Part shown: in pieces, positions 39,526 to 49,500 of the stretch | How the letters are laid out: each line of letters begins with the position of its first letter | Numbering within the stretch: position 1 is the stretch's first letter | Notes under the pieces: model-generated | Seen by the model: the letters and a program-made list of their open reading frames with translations, nothing else | The model's database searches: none | Told to the model about the DNA's origin: nothing | Made by a program: the position numbers and the translations under genes | NCBI RefSeq assembly: GCF_002812485.1 | Contig: NZ_CP025003.1 | Span: 1,984,001 to 2,048,000 of the forward strand | Source: Dickeya fangzhongdai | GTDB taxonomy: Bacteria; Pseudomonadota; Gammaproteobacteria; Enterobacterales; Enterobacteriaceae | DNA: 64,000 nt | Reading direction: 5' to 3'

Positions 39526-40276
39526 GCGGATATCGCGCTGCGAGGTCAGGGTCGTCGTAGTTTGAGTATGCGCATCCGATAGGAAAGACGGCGGGCGCGT
39601 TGTCGGCAGACCACTGCGTGGCGGTGACGATTTATTCGTGAAAAGAAAATTTACAACAATGTGTCTGTTTAATCGGCAAAACGCGAGCTGGCGGATTGAA
39701 TTATTACGCTTTCGTATCTATACATGATTAGCGAAAAAACCGTTTTGTAATAATGACACGATGAAATAGCGGCTATTGGTGTAAAACACCGTGTTCCGTA
39801 TTGCGGTCAATTCGAGGTAGCGCGAAAATCCAGTAATCGGAATTCAGCATGATGAATTCCGGTAAAACCGGACTGGTTGGCATTGACTGAGTGAGATTTC
39901 TTTTGCAAATCAATCATGATGAAAAATGAGGGATTTGTTTTCTGGTAAGGAATAATGGGGCGTCAGTTTAATCCGTTCTCTTTTTTAGCATGGTGCGCGC
40001 GCACTGTGCTTGTGTTTATGGTTCTCATTTCAGCAAAACGTGCCGATAAGATTGCCGGCTGGCGCAGCCCGCTTGCCGCTATCCGGGGCGAGTCCCGGTT
40101 TGCGTGCAGCGGTAGGCTGCAATGATTCGCTGTGCAGCGACGACAGCCCGAATAAAAAATTAGCATGATAATAATATTGTCTGATGACAAAGGTAACGTT
40201 GTCTGGACGCCCGTCCCTGCCCGTATTCATCCCATAATGAGACGCGTCAGAGAGAACCGATAAGCGGAGAAAGAAC
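39526..40276. other. 751-bp AT-rich region upstream of cyaB
   Basis: No gene is supported. Two overlapping hairpins lie at 39839-39871: GGAATTC/GAATTCC (39839-39860) and CCGGT/ACCGG (39859-39871) share the bases CC and so exclude each other. A smaller hairpin GGTGTAAAACACC is near 39778. Most of the remainder is AT-rich, with no recognisable operator. Confidence 0.5.
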
Positions 40277-40816
40277 GTGCACGAGCATTTCAGAGGGAAA
40301 TATGAAGTTGAATTGAAATTTCGTATTCAGGATATTAGCGCTTTTCGTGAAAATTTATTCAGCCACCATCCTGAGTCGTTTGTCTTCGAAAATAAGGAAA
40401 ACGATATTTATTATGATTCAGCGGAAAAGAAGCTGGGGAACCAGAATATCAGCATGTTATTGCGCCGCATGGCGCCTTCGGGAATTAAGCTCTGGATTGT
40501 AAAAGGGCCGCGTACCGGACGCTGCGAGGCCGTCAACGTCGAGTCGTGCGACATGACGGACAGTATGCTGAGAACGCTGGGGTTCCTGCCGATTTTCGAA
40601 GTGAATAAAACCCGCAGCATCTATTTTCTCGACCGGTTCCATATCACGCTGGATTATATCGAGTCGCTGGGGCATTTCGTGGAAATCTCCTGCATGACGG
40701 AGGAAGAGGCGGAGCTGGATATTCTGGGCGAGCATTGTCAGGATTGCGCCTTGCGGCTGGGGTTGCAGATGAGCAGCATCGAAACCCGCTCCTATCGGCA
40801 GTTGCTGGGGTACTAG
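40277..40816 (+). CDS. cyaB: Class IV adenylate cyclase (CYTH domain)
   Basis: A 179-residue CYTH-fold protein. The N-terminal signature KYEVELKFRI carries the ExExK metal-binding motif, and basic/acidic strand residues follow through ISMLLRRM, KLWIVKGP and FHITLDYIESLGHFVEIS. Its length fits the class IV adenylate cyclases of Aeromonas and Yersinia, which make cAMP independently of the class I CyaA. A thiamine- or inorganic-triphosphatase role cannot be excluded from sequence alone. The start is GTG at 40277, with CGGAGAAAG upstream. Convergent with queH. Confidence 0.82.
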   Translation: MHEHFRGKYEVELKFRIQDISAFRENLFSHHPESFVFENKENDIYYDSAEKKLGNQNISMLLRRMAPSGIKLWIVKGPRTGRCEAVNVESCDMTDSMLRTLGFLPIFEVNKTRSIYFLDRFHITLDYIESLGHFVEISCMTEEEAELDILGEHCQDCALRLGLQMSSIETRSYRQLLGY

Positions 40817-40866
40817 GCGCTATAGCGGGGCGTAATTAAGATAGCCATAGCGAAATATAACCGGAA

Positions 40867-40885
40867 CGCCCGGTGCTGCCGGGCG
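40867..40885. terminator. Terminator hairpin between cyaB and queH
   Basis: CGCCCGG/CCGGGCG with a 5-base loop in the gap between two convergent genes. On the minus strand TTCCGGTTATATTT follows; on the plus strand there is no T-run. Confidence 0.4.
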
Positions 40886-40911
40886 AACTGAGCCGATCGC
40901 GGAATCGCGGA

Positions 40912-41595
40912 TTAGCTATCGGACGGGGCGTCGTCGCCGTAATAGAGTTTGCCGATGCGGATGATATCGCGGCCCTGCGCTTTACGGTGTTTGTTGGAAT
41001 CGCGCAGCGAGTAGATGCAACCGCAGTACTCCTGTTGGTAGAAGTGTTCCCGCTTGCTGATTTCAATCATGCGCGCCGAACCGCCGCCTTTACGCCAGTT
41101 ATAGTCCCAGTACGTCATGCCGGGATAGCGGCCGGCGGCGGTGATGCCGCACTGATTGATCTGTTGCATGTTCTTCCAGCGGGAAATGCCCAGCGAGCTG
41201 GAAATAACCGAAAAGCCGTGTTCATGGGCGTACAGCGCGGTGCGCTCAAAACGCATATCGAAGCACATGGTGCAGCGAACGCCGCGTTCCGGCTCCCATT
41301 CCATGCCTTTGGCGCGCTCGAACCAGTTGTCGCTGTCGTAATCCGCGTCGACAAAAGGGACGCCATGCTTTTCGGCAAAACGGATATTTTCTTCCTTGCG
41401 GATCAGATATTCGCGCTGCGGGTGAATGTTCGGGTTATAAAAGAAGATGGTGTAATCGATGCCGGAAGCGGTGATGGCTTCCATCACTTCGCCGGAGCAG
41501 GGCGCGCAGCAGGAGTGCAGCAACAGTTTGTCGGCCTGATTGGGCAGTGTCAGCACCGGGCGCTGAAGGCCCGTAGTCTGTTCCTTGTCGGACAC
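40912..41595 (-). CDS. queH: Epoxyqueuosine reductase QueH
   Basis: A 227-residue protein of the DUF208/QueH family, the non-orthologous alternative to QueG for the last step of queuosine synthesis in tRNA. Cysteine motifs for the metal centres are [11 protein letters not shown] near residue 26, CTMCFDMR near 105 and EYCGCIYS near 195. The GTG start at 41595 is chosen because GGATGAG lies just upstream and the extension to 41775 overlaps promoter sequence of pbpG. Confidence 0.9.
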   Translation of the reverse strand: MSDKEQTTGLQRPVLTLPNQADKLLLHSCCAPCSGEVMEAITASGIDYTIFFYNPNIHPQREYLIRKEENIRFAEKHGVPFVDADYDSDNWFERAKGMEWEPERGVRCTMCFDMRFERTALYAHEHGFSVISSSLGISRWKNMQQINQCGITAAGRYPGMTYWDYNWRKGGGSARMIEISKREHFYQQEYCGCIYSLRDSNKHRKAQGRDIIRIGKLYYGDDAPSDS

Positions 41596-41848
41596 GGTCT
41601 CATCCTTTTTTGGTCGTCGATGGTCTGGATTGTCGTCGAGGCGTCGCCCGGTCTGACCGCCGGGGCGATACGCGCGGCCAGTATCCGTTATCATTAAGCG
41701 GATGACAACCGCCGACGGGCAGGCGGCGCGGCTGTCAAACTTTGTCACAAAGCTTTTTCGGCCGGCGGAGTGCACGCTTTCCTGGGGCGCATTATAATGC
41801 GTCGTTCTCTTTTTTCAGTTAACAGTACACTGTTTAAGCTATTGAATA

Positions 41849-42802
41849 ATGAATAAAAAATTTCGGCTTTCCGCTGTAAGCCTGCTGTTGCTTTCCGCGC
41901 CTGTCTGGTTTGCGCCGCAGGCCGTCGCCAAAACGCCCGCGACACAACATGTCACATCCCGCCAGGAGATTGCTTCCGGCAGCGCGATGGTGGTGGATTT
42001 ACGTAATAACGAGGTGCTCTATTCCACCAATCCGGATGTGGTGGTGCCGATTGCCTCGGTCACCAAACTGATGACCGCCATGGTGGTGCTGGATGCCAAT
42101 CAGCCGCTGGACGAACGCATTTCCGTTGATATCAGCCAGACCAAAGAGATGAAAGGGGTGTATTCCCGCGTGCGTCTGGGCAGCGAAATCAGCCGCCACG
42201 ACATGCTGTTGCTGGCGTTGATGTCGTCGGAAAACCGCGCGGCGGCCAGCCTGGCGCACCACTATCGCGGCGGCTATCAGGCGTTTATCGCCGCGATGAA
42301 CGCCAAAGCGAAAGCGCTGGGCATGACGCATACCCGCTATGTGGAACCGACCGGGCTGTCGACCAGCAATGTCTCCACCGCCCGCGACCTGACCAAACTG
42401 CTGATCGCCTCCAAACAGTATCCGCTGTTGAGCCAGCTCAGCACCACGCATGAAAAAACAGCGGTCTTTACCCAGCCGTCCTACAGCCTGCCGTTTCGCA
42501 ACACCAACCATCTGATCTATCGTCAGGACTGGAACATCCAGCTGACCAAGACCGGCTTTACCAATCAGGCCGGTCATTGTCTGGTGATGCGCACGGTGAT
42601 CAACGGGCGGCCGGTGTCGCTGGTGGTGCTGGATGCATTTGGCAAGTTCACCCACTTCGCCGATGCCAACCGTCTGCGCAACTGGCTGGAAACCGGCAAG
42701 GTCAGCCCGGTGCCGGAAGCGGCGCTGAGCTACAAGAAACAGAAGTCGCTGGCGTCACGCCAACCGCACGGCGCCGACGTGACGGCCGCCGTGGACGAAT
42801 AA
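41849..42802 (+). CDS. pbpG: D-alanyl-D-alanine endopeptidase (PBP7/8)
   Basis: A 317-residue periplasmic low-molecular-mass penicillin-binding protein that cuts cross-links in murein. Signal peptide residues 1-27 (to AVA). The active-site motifs are SVTK at residues 70-73, SEN at 127-129 and KTG at 234-236. E. coli PbpG is 310 residues. Divergent from queH. Confidence 0.95.
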   Translation: MNKKFRLSAVSLLLLSAPVWFAPQAVAKTPATQHVTSRQEIASGSAMVVDLRNNEVLYSTNPDVVVPIASVTKLMTAMVVLDANQPLDERISVDISQTKEMKGVYSRVRLGSEISRHDMLLLALMSSENRAAASLAHHYRGGYQAFIAAMNAKAKALGMTHTRYVEPTGLSTSNVSTARDLTKLLIASKQYPLLSQLSTTHEKTAVFTQPSYSLPFRNTNHLIYRQDWNIQLTKTGFTNQAGHCLVMRTVINGRPVSLVVLDAFGKFTHFADANRLRNWLETGKVSPVPEAALSYKKQKSLASRQPHGADVTAAVDE

Positions 42803-42813
42803 CCGACAGGATA

Positions 42814-42835
42814 GGGCGGCGTTACGGCGCCGCCC
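42814..42835. terminator. Terminator hairpin between pbpG and the GST gene
   Basis: An 8-bp perfect inverted repeat (GGGCGGCG/CGCCGCCC) with a 6-base loop. It overlaps the stop codon of the convergent GST gene. No T-run on either side. Confidence 0.4.
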
Positions 42836-43508
42836 GCCAGTCCTGCACGATCTGACCCCATTCCGATACTTCTTCTTCATGACTCGCTTCGCGCCAGGTT
42901 TCCGCCAGCGCCTGCTGATACCATAACTGCATCGCCGGCTGTGCCAGCAGGTGCTGCGCGTAACGTTCAGCCTCGCCGGTCAGTGTCAGGCCATAGGTCT
43001 GTGCCCGGAACACCACCGGAGCGAAAAACGCGTCTACCGCGCTGAACTGCGCGCCCGCCAGAAACGGCCCGCCAAACCGCTGTATGCCTTCCTGCCATAA
43101 CTGATTTAGCCTGGCGACATCGTTTTGCAACGCCGGGGTGATGGCGTGCAGCTTCACACGTATGCCGCAGCTCATCGAACACTGGTTGCGCAGCGTGCTA
43201 AAGCCGGAATGCATTTCCGCCGCGGCGCTTCTCGCCCAGGCGCGGGCGGCGTTATCCTGCGGCCAGACCGACGGGTGGTTTTCCGCCAGATACTCGGTGA
43301 TAGCCAGCGAATCCCAGACGGTGATATCGCCATCCGTCAGGCAAGGCACTTTGCCGGTCGGCGAGAAGGCTTTGAAAGCCGTCTGAACCGGGCCGGTCGC
43401 AAACGGAGTCAGCACCTCTTCAAACGGGATATCCAGCGCTTTCAGCAGGATCCAGGGACGCAACGACCAGGATGAATAGTTTTTGTTGGCGATGTGCAAC
43501 TGATACAT
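42822..43508 (-). CDS. Glutathione S-transferase family protein
   Basis: A 228-residue two-domain GST. The N-terminal thioredoxin-like domain has NKNYSSWSLRPW, with the Ser of SSWS in the usual position of the catalytic residue, then SPTGKVPCLTDGDITVWDSLAITEYLAE for glutathione binding. The helical C-terminal domain starts near residue 90. It belongs to the zeta/maleylacetoacetate-like group, but the substrate is unknown. Its promoter region lies next to the divergent-pointing end of a DeoR gene. Confidence 0.87.
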   Translation of the reverse strand: MYQLHIANKNYSSWSLRPWILLKALDIPFEEVLTPFATGPVQTAFKAFSPTGKVPCLTDGDITVWDSLAITEYLAENHPSVWPQDNAARAWARSAAAEMHSGFSTLRNQCSMSCGIRVKLHAITPALQNDVARLNQLWQEGIQRFGGPFLAGAQFSAVDAFFAPVVFRAQTYGLTLTGEAERYAQHLLAQPAMQLWYQQALAETWREASHEEEVSEWGQIVQDWRAAP

Positions 43509-43604
43509 GTTTTCCTCCGTGGAGAGATAAGGCGGTGAACCATATCGTCTAGATTTACCATGAAATCAGCGGCATGGCACCGCCTGATTGGCGGGAAAAC
43601 CGTC

Positions 43605-44381
43605 TCAGGCCAGCAGCACCTGTCCGCACGCCGACTGCAACGCCGGGTAATCGGCATTGTGGACGCTGGCGCCGTCGGTAATCAGCATGTCGATGTCGGT
43701 GGGGGCGGCATAGAGGATGCGGCTGGTCACGCCTACCTTGCTGTGGTCCGCCAGCATGATGCGCTGTCTGGCGCAGCGCGCCATCGCCCCCGCAATCGCC
43801 GCTTCATGATGGGAGAAGCTGCTGGCGCCGGACTGACTGGCGATGCCGACCGGCGACAACAGCGCGATATCGGCGCGGTAGCGCTGGATTTCCGTTACCG
43901 TCAGCGCGCCGCTGGTGGCCTGTGCGGACGCGCCCATGTGCCCGCCGAGCAGAATCACGTCGTGCGGCAAGCGCTCGTCAGCGTCGCCGGCGGTGAGTTT
44001 CAACGCCACATTCAGGCTGTTGGTGATGATGGTCATGCCCGGAAGAGGGAGCAGCTCGCCGGCCAGCAGGGTGGTGGTGCTGCCGGCGTCGATAAATAGC
44101 GTCTGACCGGCCTTTAATTGCTGAACCGCCAGCCGGGCAATCGCCAGCTTTTCCTGTTCCCGCACCGTGTTGCGCACCGACAGCGGCGGTTCCGGTTCGG
44201 CGCCGGTCGCGACGATCCCGCCGTGCACCCGGCGCAGCACGCCCTGTGCTTCCAGTTTAAGGACATCACGCCGCACGGTTTCCCGCGACACCCCCAGATG
44301 CTGAATGATGTGGTCGGTAGTGACCCGGTTAAGGGACGACAGCAGCAGGCGGATACGGTGCAGGCGGGTTTCTTCAAGCAT
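43605..44381 (-). CDS. DeoR/GlpR-family transcriptional regulator
   Basis: A 258-residue regulator. The winged helix-turn-helix is at residues about 6-57 (LGVSRETVRRDVLKLEAQGVLRRVHGG). The sensor domain has IDAGSTTTLLA, ITNSLNVALKL, LLGGHMG and the terminal LADHSKVG motif of phosphosugar-responding members. It diverges from the aminotransferase gene 400 bases away, with an inverted repeat between, and probably represses that gene. The effector is unknown. Confidence 0.88.
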   Translation of the reverse strand: MLEETRLHRIRLLLSSLNRVTTDHIIQHLGVSRETVRRDVLKLEAQGVLRRVHGGIVATGAEPEPPLSVRNTVREQEKLAIARLAVQQLKAGQTLFIDAGSTTTLLAGELLPLPGMTIITNSLNVALKLTAGDADERLPHDVILLGGHMGASAQATSGALTVTEIQRYRADIALLSPVGIASQSGASSFSHHEAAIAGAMARCARQRIMLADHSKVGVTSRILYAAPTDIDMLITDGASVHNADYPALQSACGQVLLA

Positions 44382-44782
44382 CAGCGGGCATTCTCTCGGT
44401 CAGGTGTCGGTCGCCGCCATTATAACGGCAAGGCGGCGGACGATCAGGTTCGACAGATAATAAGTCGGTTTGTGTAAATCTGTGCTTTTCAGCATAACAG
44501 GTGTGCAGATTTTGGCAATTGAGCGTGGGGAAACAGGCGGCACCGAACGATTTTGAGTTATTTGTTTGTTTTTAAATTTATTTTTATTGAGCGATAACGC
44601 AGTGGATTGGCGTGTGGTCTACGGTGTCGATGCACTTTTTTGGTGAATTTCACGCCGTAAAATAGTGCGTATTTTTGTATTTGTGTATTTTGTTGCTTTT
44701 GGTGTAGGGTATGTTCATCAAGCGGCGCCGGAGAGCCGGCGGCCATTACGCGTTGGGTACATTACTTTCATCTGGAGTCATC
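44382..44782. other. Divergent regulator/aminotransferase intergenic region
   Basis: A 401-bp AT-rich region with runs such as TTTTTGTATTTGTGTATTTT. It carries the inverted repeat described as a candidate operator at 44476-44512. An in-frame extension of the aminotransferase to 44711 is Arg-rich and has no ribosome binding site. Confidence 0.5.
44476..44512. promoter_or_regulatory. Candidate operator between the DeoR regulator and the aminotransferase
   Basis: A perfect 7-bp inverted repeat, AAATCTG (44476-44482) and CAGATTT (44506-44512), centred between the divergent genes with arms about three helical turns apart. DeoR-family proteins often bind spaced sites as tetramers. Suggestive only. 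Confidence 0.3.
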
Positions 44783-46123
44783 ATGGCGACACGTTCAACC
44801 ATCATGGATACCAACAGCTTCCGTGCGGAACATGCGGCGGCACTGACAGACGACATCCGCACGCTGACGGAAAAACGCGGCAGAGTGCTGGGCGATTCTT
44901 ACCGGCTGTTCTACCGCAACCCGGTGCATCTGGTGCGCGGCGAGAAGCAATATCTGTGGGATGCAGCGGGCAATCAGTATCTGGACGTGTACAACAACGT
45001 CGCCAGCATCGGTCATTGCCACCCGGCGGTGATTGAGGCGGTGCACGCGCAGATGTGTCAGCTCAACACCCACACCCGCTACCTGCACGATCGCATTCTT
45101 GATTACACCGAGGACCTGCTGACGCTGGTGCCGCAGGCGATCACCAAAGCGATGTACATGTGTACCGGTTCCGAAGCCAACGATTTGGCGATTCGGGTGG
45201 CGCGCGCCTACAGCGGCGGCACCGGGATTATCGTCACTCGCGAGGCGTATCACGGCACCAGCGAGCTGACCTCCGGCGCGTCGCCGGCGCTGGGCAGCGG
45301 TCAGCCGATTGCCGTGACCACCCGGCTGGTGCCGGCGCCGGACCGTTACCGCGTGGACGCGCCGGATCTGGGCGTCTGGTTCGCCAATGAAATCCAGAAG
45401 CAGATCGATGACATGGCCGCTCACGGCATCAAATTCGCCGGTTTCCTCGCCGATTCGATTTTCTCCTCCGATGGCGTGTTGCCGGGGCCGGCCGGTTATT
45501 TGCAAGCGGCTATCGATGTGGTGCACGCCAACGGCGGCATCTTCATCGCCGACGAAGTGCAGCCGGGCTTTGCCCGCACCGGCGACGCCTTCTGGGGCTT
45601 TGCCCGTCACGACATCGTGCCGGACATCATCACTATGGGTAAACCGATGGGCAACGGTATTCCGGTATCGGCGCTGCTGGCGAAACCCGACGTGCTGGCG
45701 GCGTTTAGCGACGAAATTCCCTATTTCAACACCTTCGGCGGCAACCCGGTATCGATGGCGGCGGCGCAGGCGGTGCTGAAGGTGATCCGTGAAGAGAAAT
45801 TGCAGGAGCACAGCAAGGTGGTAGGCGCACGGCTGCTGAAGGAGCTGGCCGGATTGGCGGATCGCCATGCCAGCGTCGGCGATGTCCGCGGCGCCGGGCT
45901 GTTTATCGGTTTCGAACTGGTCAGCGATCGCGACAACAAGACGCCGGATAAAACGCGGGCGCTGAACGTGATCGAACAGCTGCGTGAACAGCGGGTGCTG
46001 ACATCGGTGGCCGGCCCGCACGGCAACGTGCTGAAACTGCGTCCGACGCTGGCGTTTCAGGAGCACGATATCGACTGGCTGGTCGGCGCGCTGGACAAGG
46101 CGCTGAGCGCCACCGCCTCCTGA
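44783..46123 (+). CDS. Class III PLP-dependent aminotransferase
   Basis: A 446-residue fold-type I aminotransferase. GSEANDLAIRVAR near residue 130 binds the cofactor phosphate, FIADEVQPGFARTG near 255 holds the Asp that contacts the pyridine nitrogen, and the Schiff-base Lys is in ITMGKPMGNG near 288. It resembles alanine-glyoxylate aminotransferase 2 and related omega-aminotransferases; the substrate is not predictable. A divergent DeoR regulator suggests induction by a particular nitrogen compound. Start at 44783, with TGGAG upstream. A terminator hairpin follows, split off from its T-run by the structured repeat. Confidence 0.9.
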   Translation: MATRSTIMDTNSFRAEHAAALTDDIRTLTEKRGRVLGDSYRLFYRNPVHLVRGEKQYLWDAAGNQYLDVYNNVASIGHCHPAVIEAVHAQMCQLNTHTRYLHDRILDYTEDLLTLVPQAITKAMYMCTGSEANDLAIRVARAYSGGTGIIVTREAYHGTSELTSGASPALGSGQPIAVTTRLVPAPDRYRVDAPDLGVWFANEIQKQIDDMAAHGIKFAGFLADSIFSSDGVLPGPAGYLQAAIDVVHANGGIFIADEVQPGFARTGDAFWGFARHDIVPDIITMGKPMGNGIPVSALLAKPDVLAAFSDEIPYFNTFGGNPVSMAAAQAVLKVIREEKLQEHSKVVGARLLKELAGLADRHASVGDVRGAGLFIGFELVSDRDNKTPDKTRALNVIEQLREQRVLTSVAGPHGNVLKLRPTLAFQEHDIDWLVGALDKALSATAS

Positions 46124-46161
46124 AGTCTTCGCCCCGGCGCTCGGTGCGCTGAAAAATCAAA

Positions 46162-46180
46162 ACCGGCGCTGTGCGCCGGT
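46162..46180 (+). terminator. Terminator hairpin after the aminotransferase (T-run displaced)
   Basis: ACCGGCGC/GCGCCGGT with loop TGT, 38 bases after the stop codon. There is no T-run; the structured repeat begins at the next base. An almost identical hairpin with a T-run lies at the far end of the repeat. Confidence 0.5.
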
Positions 46181-46534
46181 CAGACTGCTGACAAAGTCCT
46201 TAAGTACAGGATGAAGCATTTTTCTGGCGTCAAAAACTGTGCTGAGGTGGGTGACTTCGCCGGGTGAGCGACAGGACGTCGCGAAAGCCCGTGTCGCGTC
46301 TGGAACGCGTCACGGGTGGCCCGAACAGCGAAGTCGAACGCCGAAGGCACCGCGTTAGCGGCGTAGTTTAGCCATTCAGCCAGTGGTCAAGGAGAGGCGG
46401 CGTCTGAGCCTCTCATTGTCGTGCGTGCGCTGATGCTGCAAAGGGATAACTGATGTCATTCAGCACGAAACGTTGCACCGTTCTGACATAAATCGACGAT
46501 AACACAAACAACAAGGCTGTTTGTCAACAGCCTC
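46181..46534 (+). ncRNA. Structured repeat element, copy 2 (putative RNA, MITE-like ends)
   Basis: Diverged copy of 14362-14711. The same stems are kept with changed bases: AAACTGTG (46234-46241) with CGTAGTTT (46262-type arm at 46362-46369) through two G-U pairs; TGACTTCGC (46252-46260) with GCGAAGTCG (46348-type arm at 46328-46336); GCGAC/GTCGC (46268-46282); GCCCGTG/CACGGGT with CGCGT/ACGCG (46287-46317); CCGC/GCGG (46350-46361); CAAGGAGAGGC/GCCTCTCATTG (46388-46418, one mismatch); and a terminal GGCTGTT/AACAGCC. The two ends form an imperfect terminal inverted repeat (12 of the first 15 bases match). It is flanked by near-identical terminator hairpins. Confidence 0.75.
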
Positions 46535-46559
46535 ACCGGCGCTATGCGCCGGTTTTTTT
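46535..46559 (+). terminator. Strong rho-independent terminator after repeat copy 2
   Basis: ACCGGCGC/GCGCCGGT with loop TAT followed by seven T. It ends 3 bases before the stop codon of the convergent nifJ. It stops transcription from the aminotransferase or from the repeat RNA. Confidence 0.85.
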
Positions 46560-46562
46560 CGC

Positions 46563-49500
46563 CTAGTGGGTATCCGGGAAGGCGGTTTCGTCCCGGCGAG
46601 CCATAGTCTCGTAGTTGGCCCATTTCTGCCGCGCCACCCGCTGCGCCGTCGCCATCATCCGTTCCGCGTCTTCCGGGTGCGCACGCATCAGCGCCTTAAA
46701 GCGCGTCTCGTGCTTGCGGTACTCAGACAACGGCAGGGTCGGCCGCAGGCTGTCGAGCTGGAACGGGTTGGTGTGCTGTTCGCGCAGCACCGGGTTGTAG
46801 CGGATCAGCGGCCAGTGGCCGGCCTGCACCGCCCGTTTCTGCTGCATCAACCCCTGACGCATATCGATGCCGTGGGCAATACAGTGGCTGTAGGCGATGA
46901 TCAGCGACGGCCCGGGGTAGGCTTCGGCCTCGCGCAGTACTTCCAGCGTTTGTTGCGGATTGGCGCCGAACGCGATGCGCGCTACATAGACGTCGCCATA
47001 GGCGATGGCCTGCAACGCCACGTCCTTCTTCGCCATGGTCTTGCCGCCGGCGGCAAATTTGGCCATCGCGCCAAGCGGCGTGGATTTGGACATCTGCCCG
47101 CCGGTGTTGGAGTAGACTTCGGTATCCATCACCAGCACGTTGACGTTGCGTCCGGACGCCAGCACATGATCCAACCCGGAGGAGCCGATATCGTAGGCCC
47201 AGCCGTCCCCACCGATGATCCACACCGAGCGGCGCACCAGATGGTCGATCAGGCTTAACAGCGATTCCGCTGCGGGAGTCTGCTGCTCCGCCAGTTTGGC
47301 GCGCGCCTGTTCGAGGCGGCGGCGCTGCGCGACGATTTGGCTCTCCGTCTGCTGCGGCGCGCGGATAATATCGTCAACCAGATCGGCGCCAATCAGCGAC
47401 GCTGATTCCAGCAACTGCGCTTTCGCTATCTCCATATGTTTGTCGGCCGCCAGCCGGAAGCCAAGACCGAACTCGGCGTTGTCTTCAAACAGCGAGTTGG
47501 ACCAGGCCGGGCCGCGCCCTTCCTGATTGTGCGCCCACGGCGTGGTGGGCAGGTTGCCGCCATAGATGGAGGAACAGCCGGTGGCGTTAGCCACCATCAT
47601 GCGTTCGCCGAACAGTTGGGTCAGCGTTTTGAGGTACGGGGTTTCGCCGCAGCCGCTGCAGGCGCCGGAGAACTCAAACAGCGGCTCAAGGAACTGCACG
47701 CCGCGAATGGTGGAGAAATCCACCGCGGCGCGGTCCGGCCAGGGCAGTTGTTCGAACCAGCCCAGCGCGGCTTTTTCCTGCGCCAGCACCGGCAGTTTGT
47801 CCACCATGTTGACGGCGCGGACCTCGGTTTCCCCTTCGTGATGCCGTACCGGGCAGGCTTCGACGCACAATCCGCAGCCGGTGCAGTCTTCCGGATACAC
47901 TTGCAGGGTGTAGCGGGTTTCCGGAAAGCCGCGGGCGCTGATCGGCGCGGAGCGGAATCCGTCCGGCGCGTCATCAAGCTGGTCCTGATGGTAGAACTTG
48001 GCGCGAATGGCCGCATGCGGGCAGACAAACGAACAGTTGCCGCACTGGATACACAGGTCGTCGCGCCACTGCGGGATCTCCAGTGCGATATTGCGTTTTT
48101 CCCAGCGCGTGGTGCCGGTGGGGTAGGTGCCGTCCACCGGCAGCATGGACACCGGGATACGGTCGCCGCGGTCCAGCATCATCTCCGCGGTCACTTCGCG
48201 CACAAAGCGCGGCGCCTGTTCCGACAGCGTCCAGCCCTGATCGACCGACGGGCCGTCGCCCTGCGGCACCGTAACCTGATGCAGGTGCGCCAGCGTCTCA
48301 TCCACCGCGCGGAAGTTTTTCTGCACCACGTCGTCGCCTTTCTTGCCGTAGGTTTTGCGGATGCTGCTCTTGATAAGCTCGATGGCCTTCTCTTTGGGCA
48401 TCACGCCGGAGAGCGCGAAGAAACAGGTTTGCATGATGGTGTTGATGCGGTTGCCCATGCCGACGTCGTGCGCCACCGAGGCGGCGTCGATGACGTAGAG
48501 TGTGAGCTGTTTCTGCTGAATGGTTTGCTGCATCTCACGCGGCAGATAAGACCAGACGCTGTCCGCCGGGTAGGGGCTGTTGAGCAGGAAGGTGGCGCCG
48601 GGCAGCGCATAGCTCAAAATGTCGACGGTATAGACGAAGTTGAACTGATGGCAGCCGATGAAGTTGGCGGTGCCGATCAGGTAAGGCGAATCGATGGGCG
48701 TCGGGCCGAAACGCAGGTGCGACGTGGTGCGCGAGCCGGATTTCTTCGAGTCATAGACGAAATAGCCCTGCGCGTAGAATTCCGGCTGTTCGCCGATGAT
48801 CTTGATGCTGTTCTTGTTGGCGCCGACGGTGCCATCGGCGCCGAGGCCGAAAAACAGCGCGCGGATCTGTTCGTCCGGCTCCGGTTTCCAGCTTTCGTCC
48901 CACGGCAGGCTCAGGCCGGTCACATCATCATGGATGCCGATGGTGAATGTCGGTTTCGCCTGCGCTGACTGTTGCTGCTCGAATACCGCACGCGCCATCG
49001 CCGGGGTGAATTCTTTCGACGACAGGCCGTAACGCCCGCCGCTCAGGCGCGGCAGCGACGGGCGCTGGCCCTGTTGCAGACTATGCACCAGCGCGGCCAG
49101 TACGTCCTGATACAGCGGCTCGCCTTGCGCGCCCGGCTCTTTGGTGCGATCCAGCACCGTGACCACCTCAGCGCTGGCCGGTAGCGCTTTTAGCAGCGCG
49201 TCCATCGGGAACGGCCGGTACAGATGAATGGTCAGTACGCCGTAGCGGCCGCCCTCGCGGTTAAGCCGATCCGCGGCCTGGCACAGGGTGGCCGACGCGG
49301 AACCCATCACCACCACCACGTGGCGGGCGTCCGCCGCGCCGTGATAGTCCACCAGCCCGTAATGGCGGCCGGTCAGCTCGGCGAAACGCGCCATGTGACG
49401 TTCGACGATACCCGGCACGCTGTCGTAGAAGCGGTTGACGCTCTCGCGCCCCTGAAAGTAGGTGTCCGGATTCTGCGCCGTGCCGCGCATCACCGGTTTA

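Noticed and set aside
39963..40190. 75-codon minus-strand frame in the cyaB upstream region
   Set aside because: No ribosome binding site and no plausible product; ends in a region that should be promoter.
44711..44782. Upstream in-frame start for the class III aminotransferase
   Set aside because: It would add 24 residues, many basic, that homologues lack, and has no ribosome binding site; the ATG at 44783 does.
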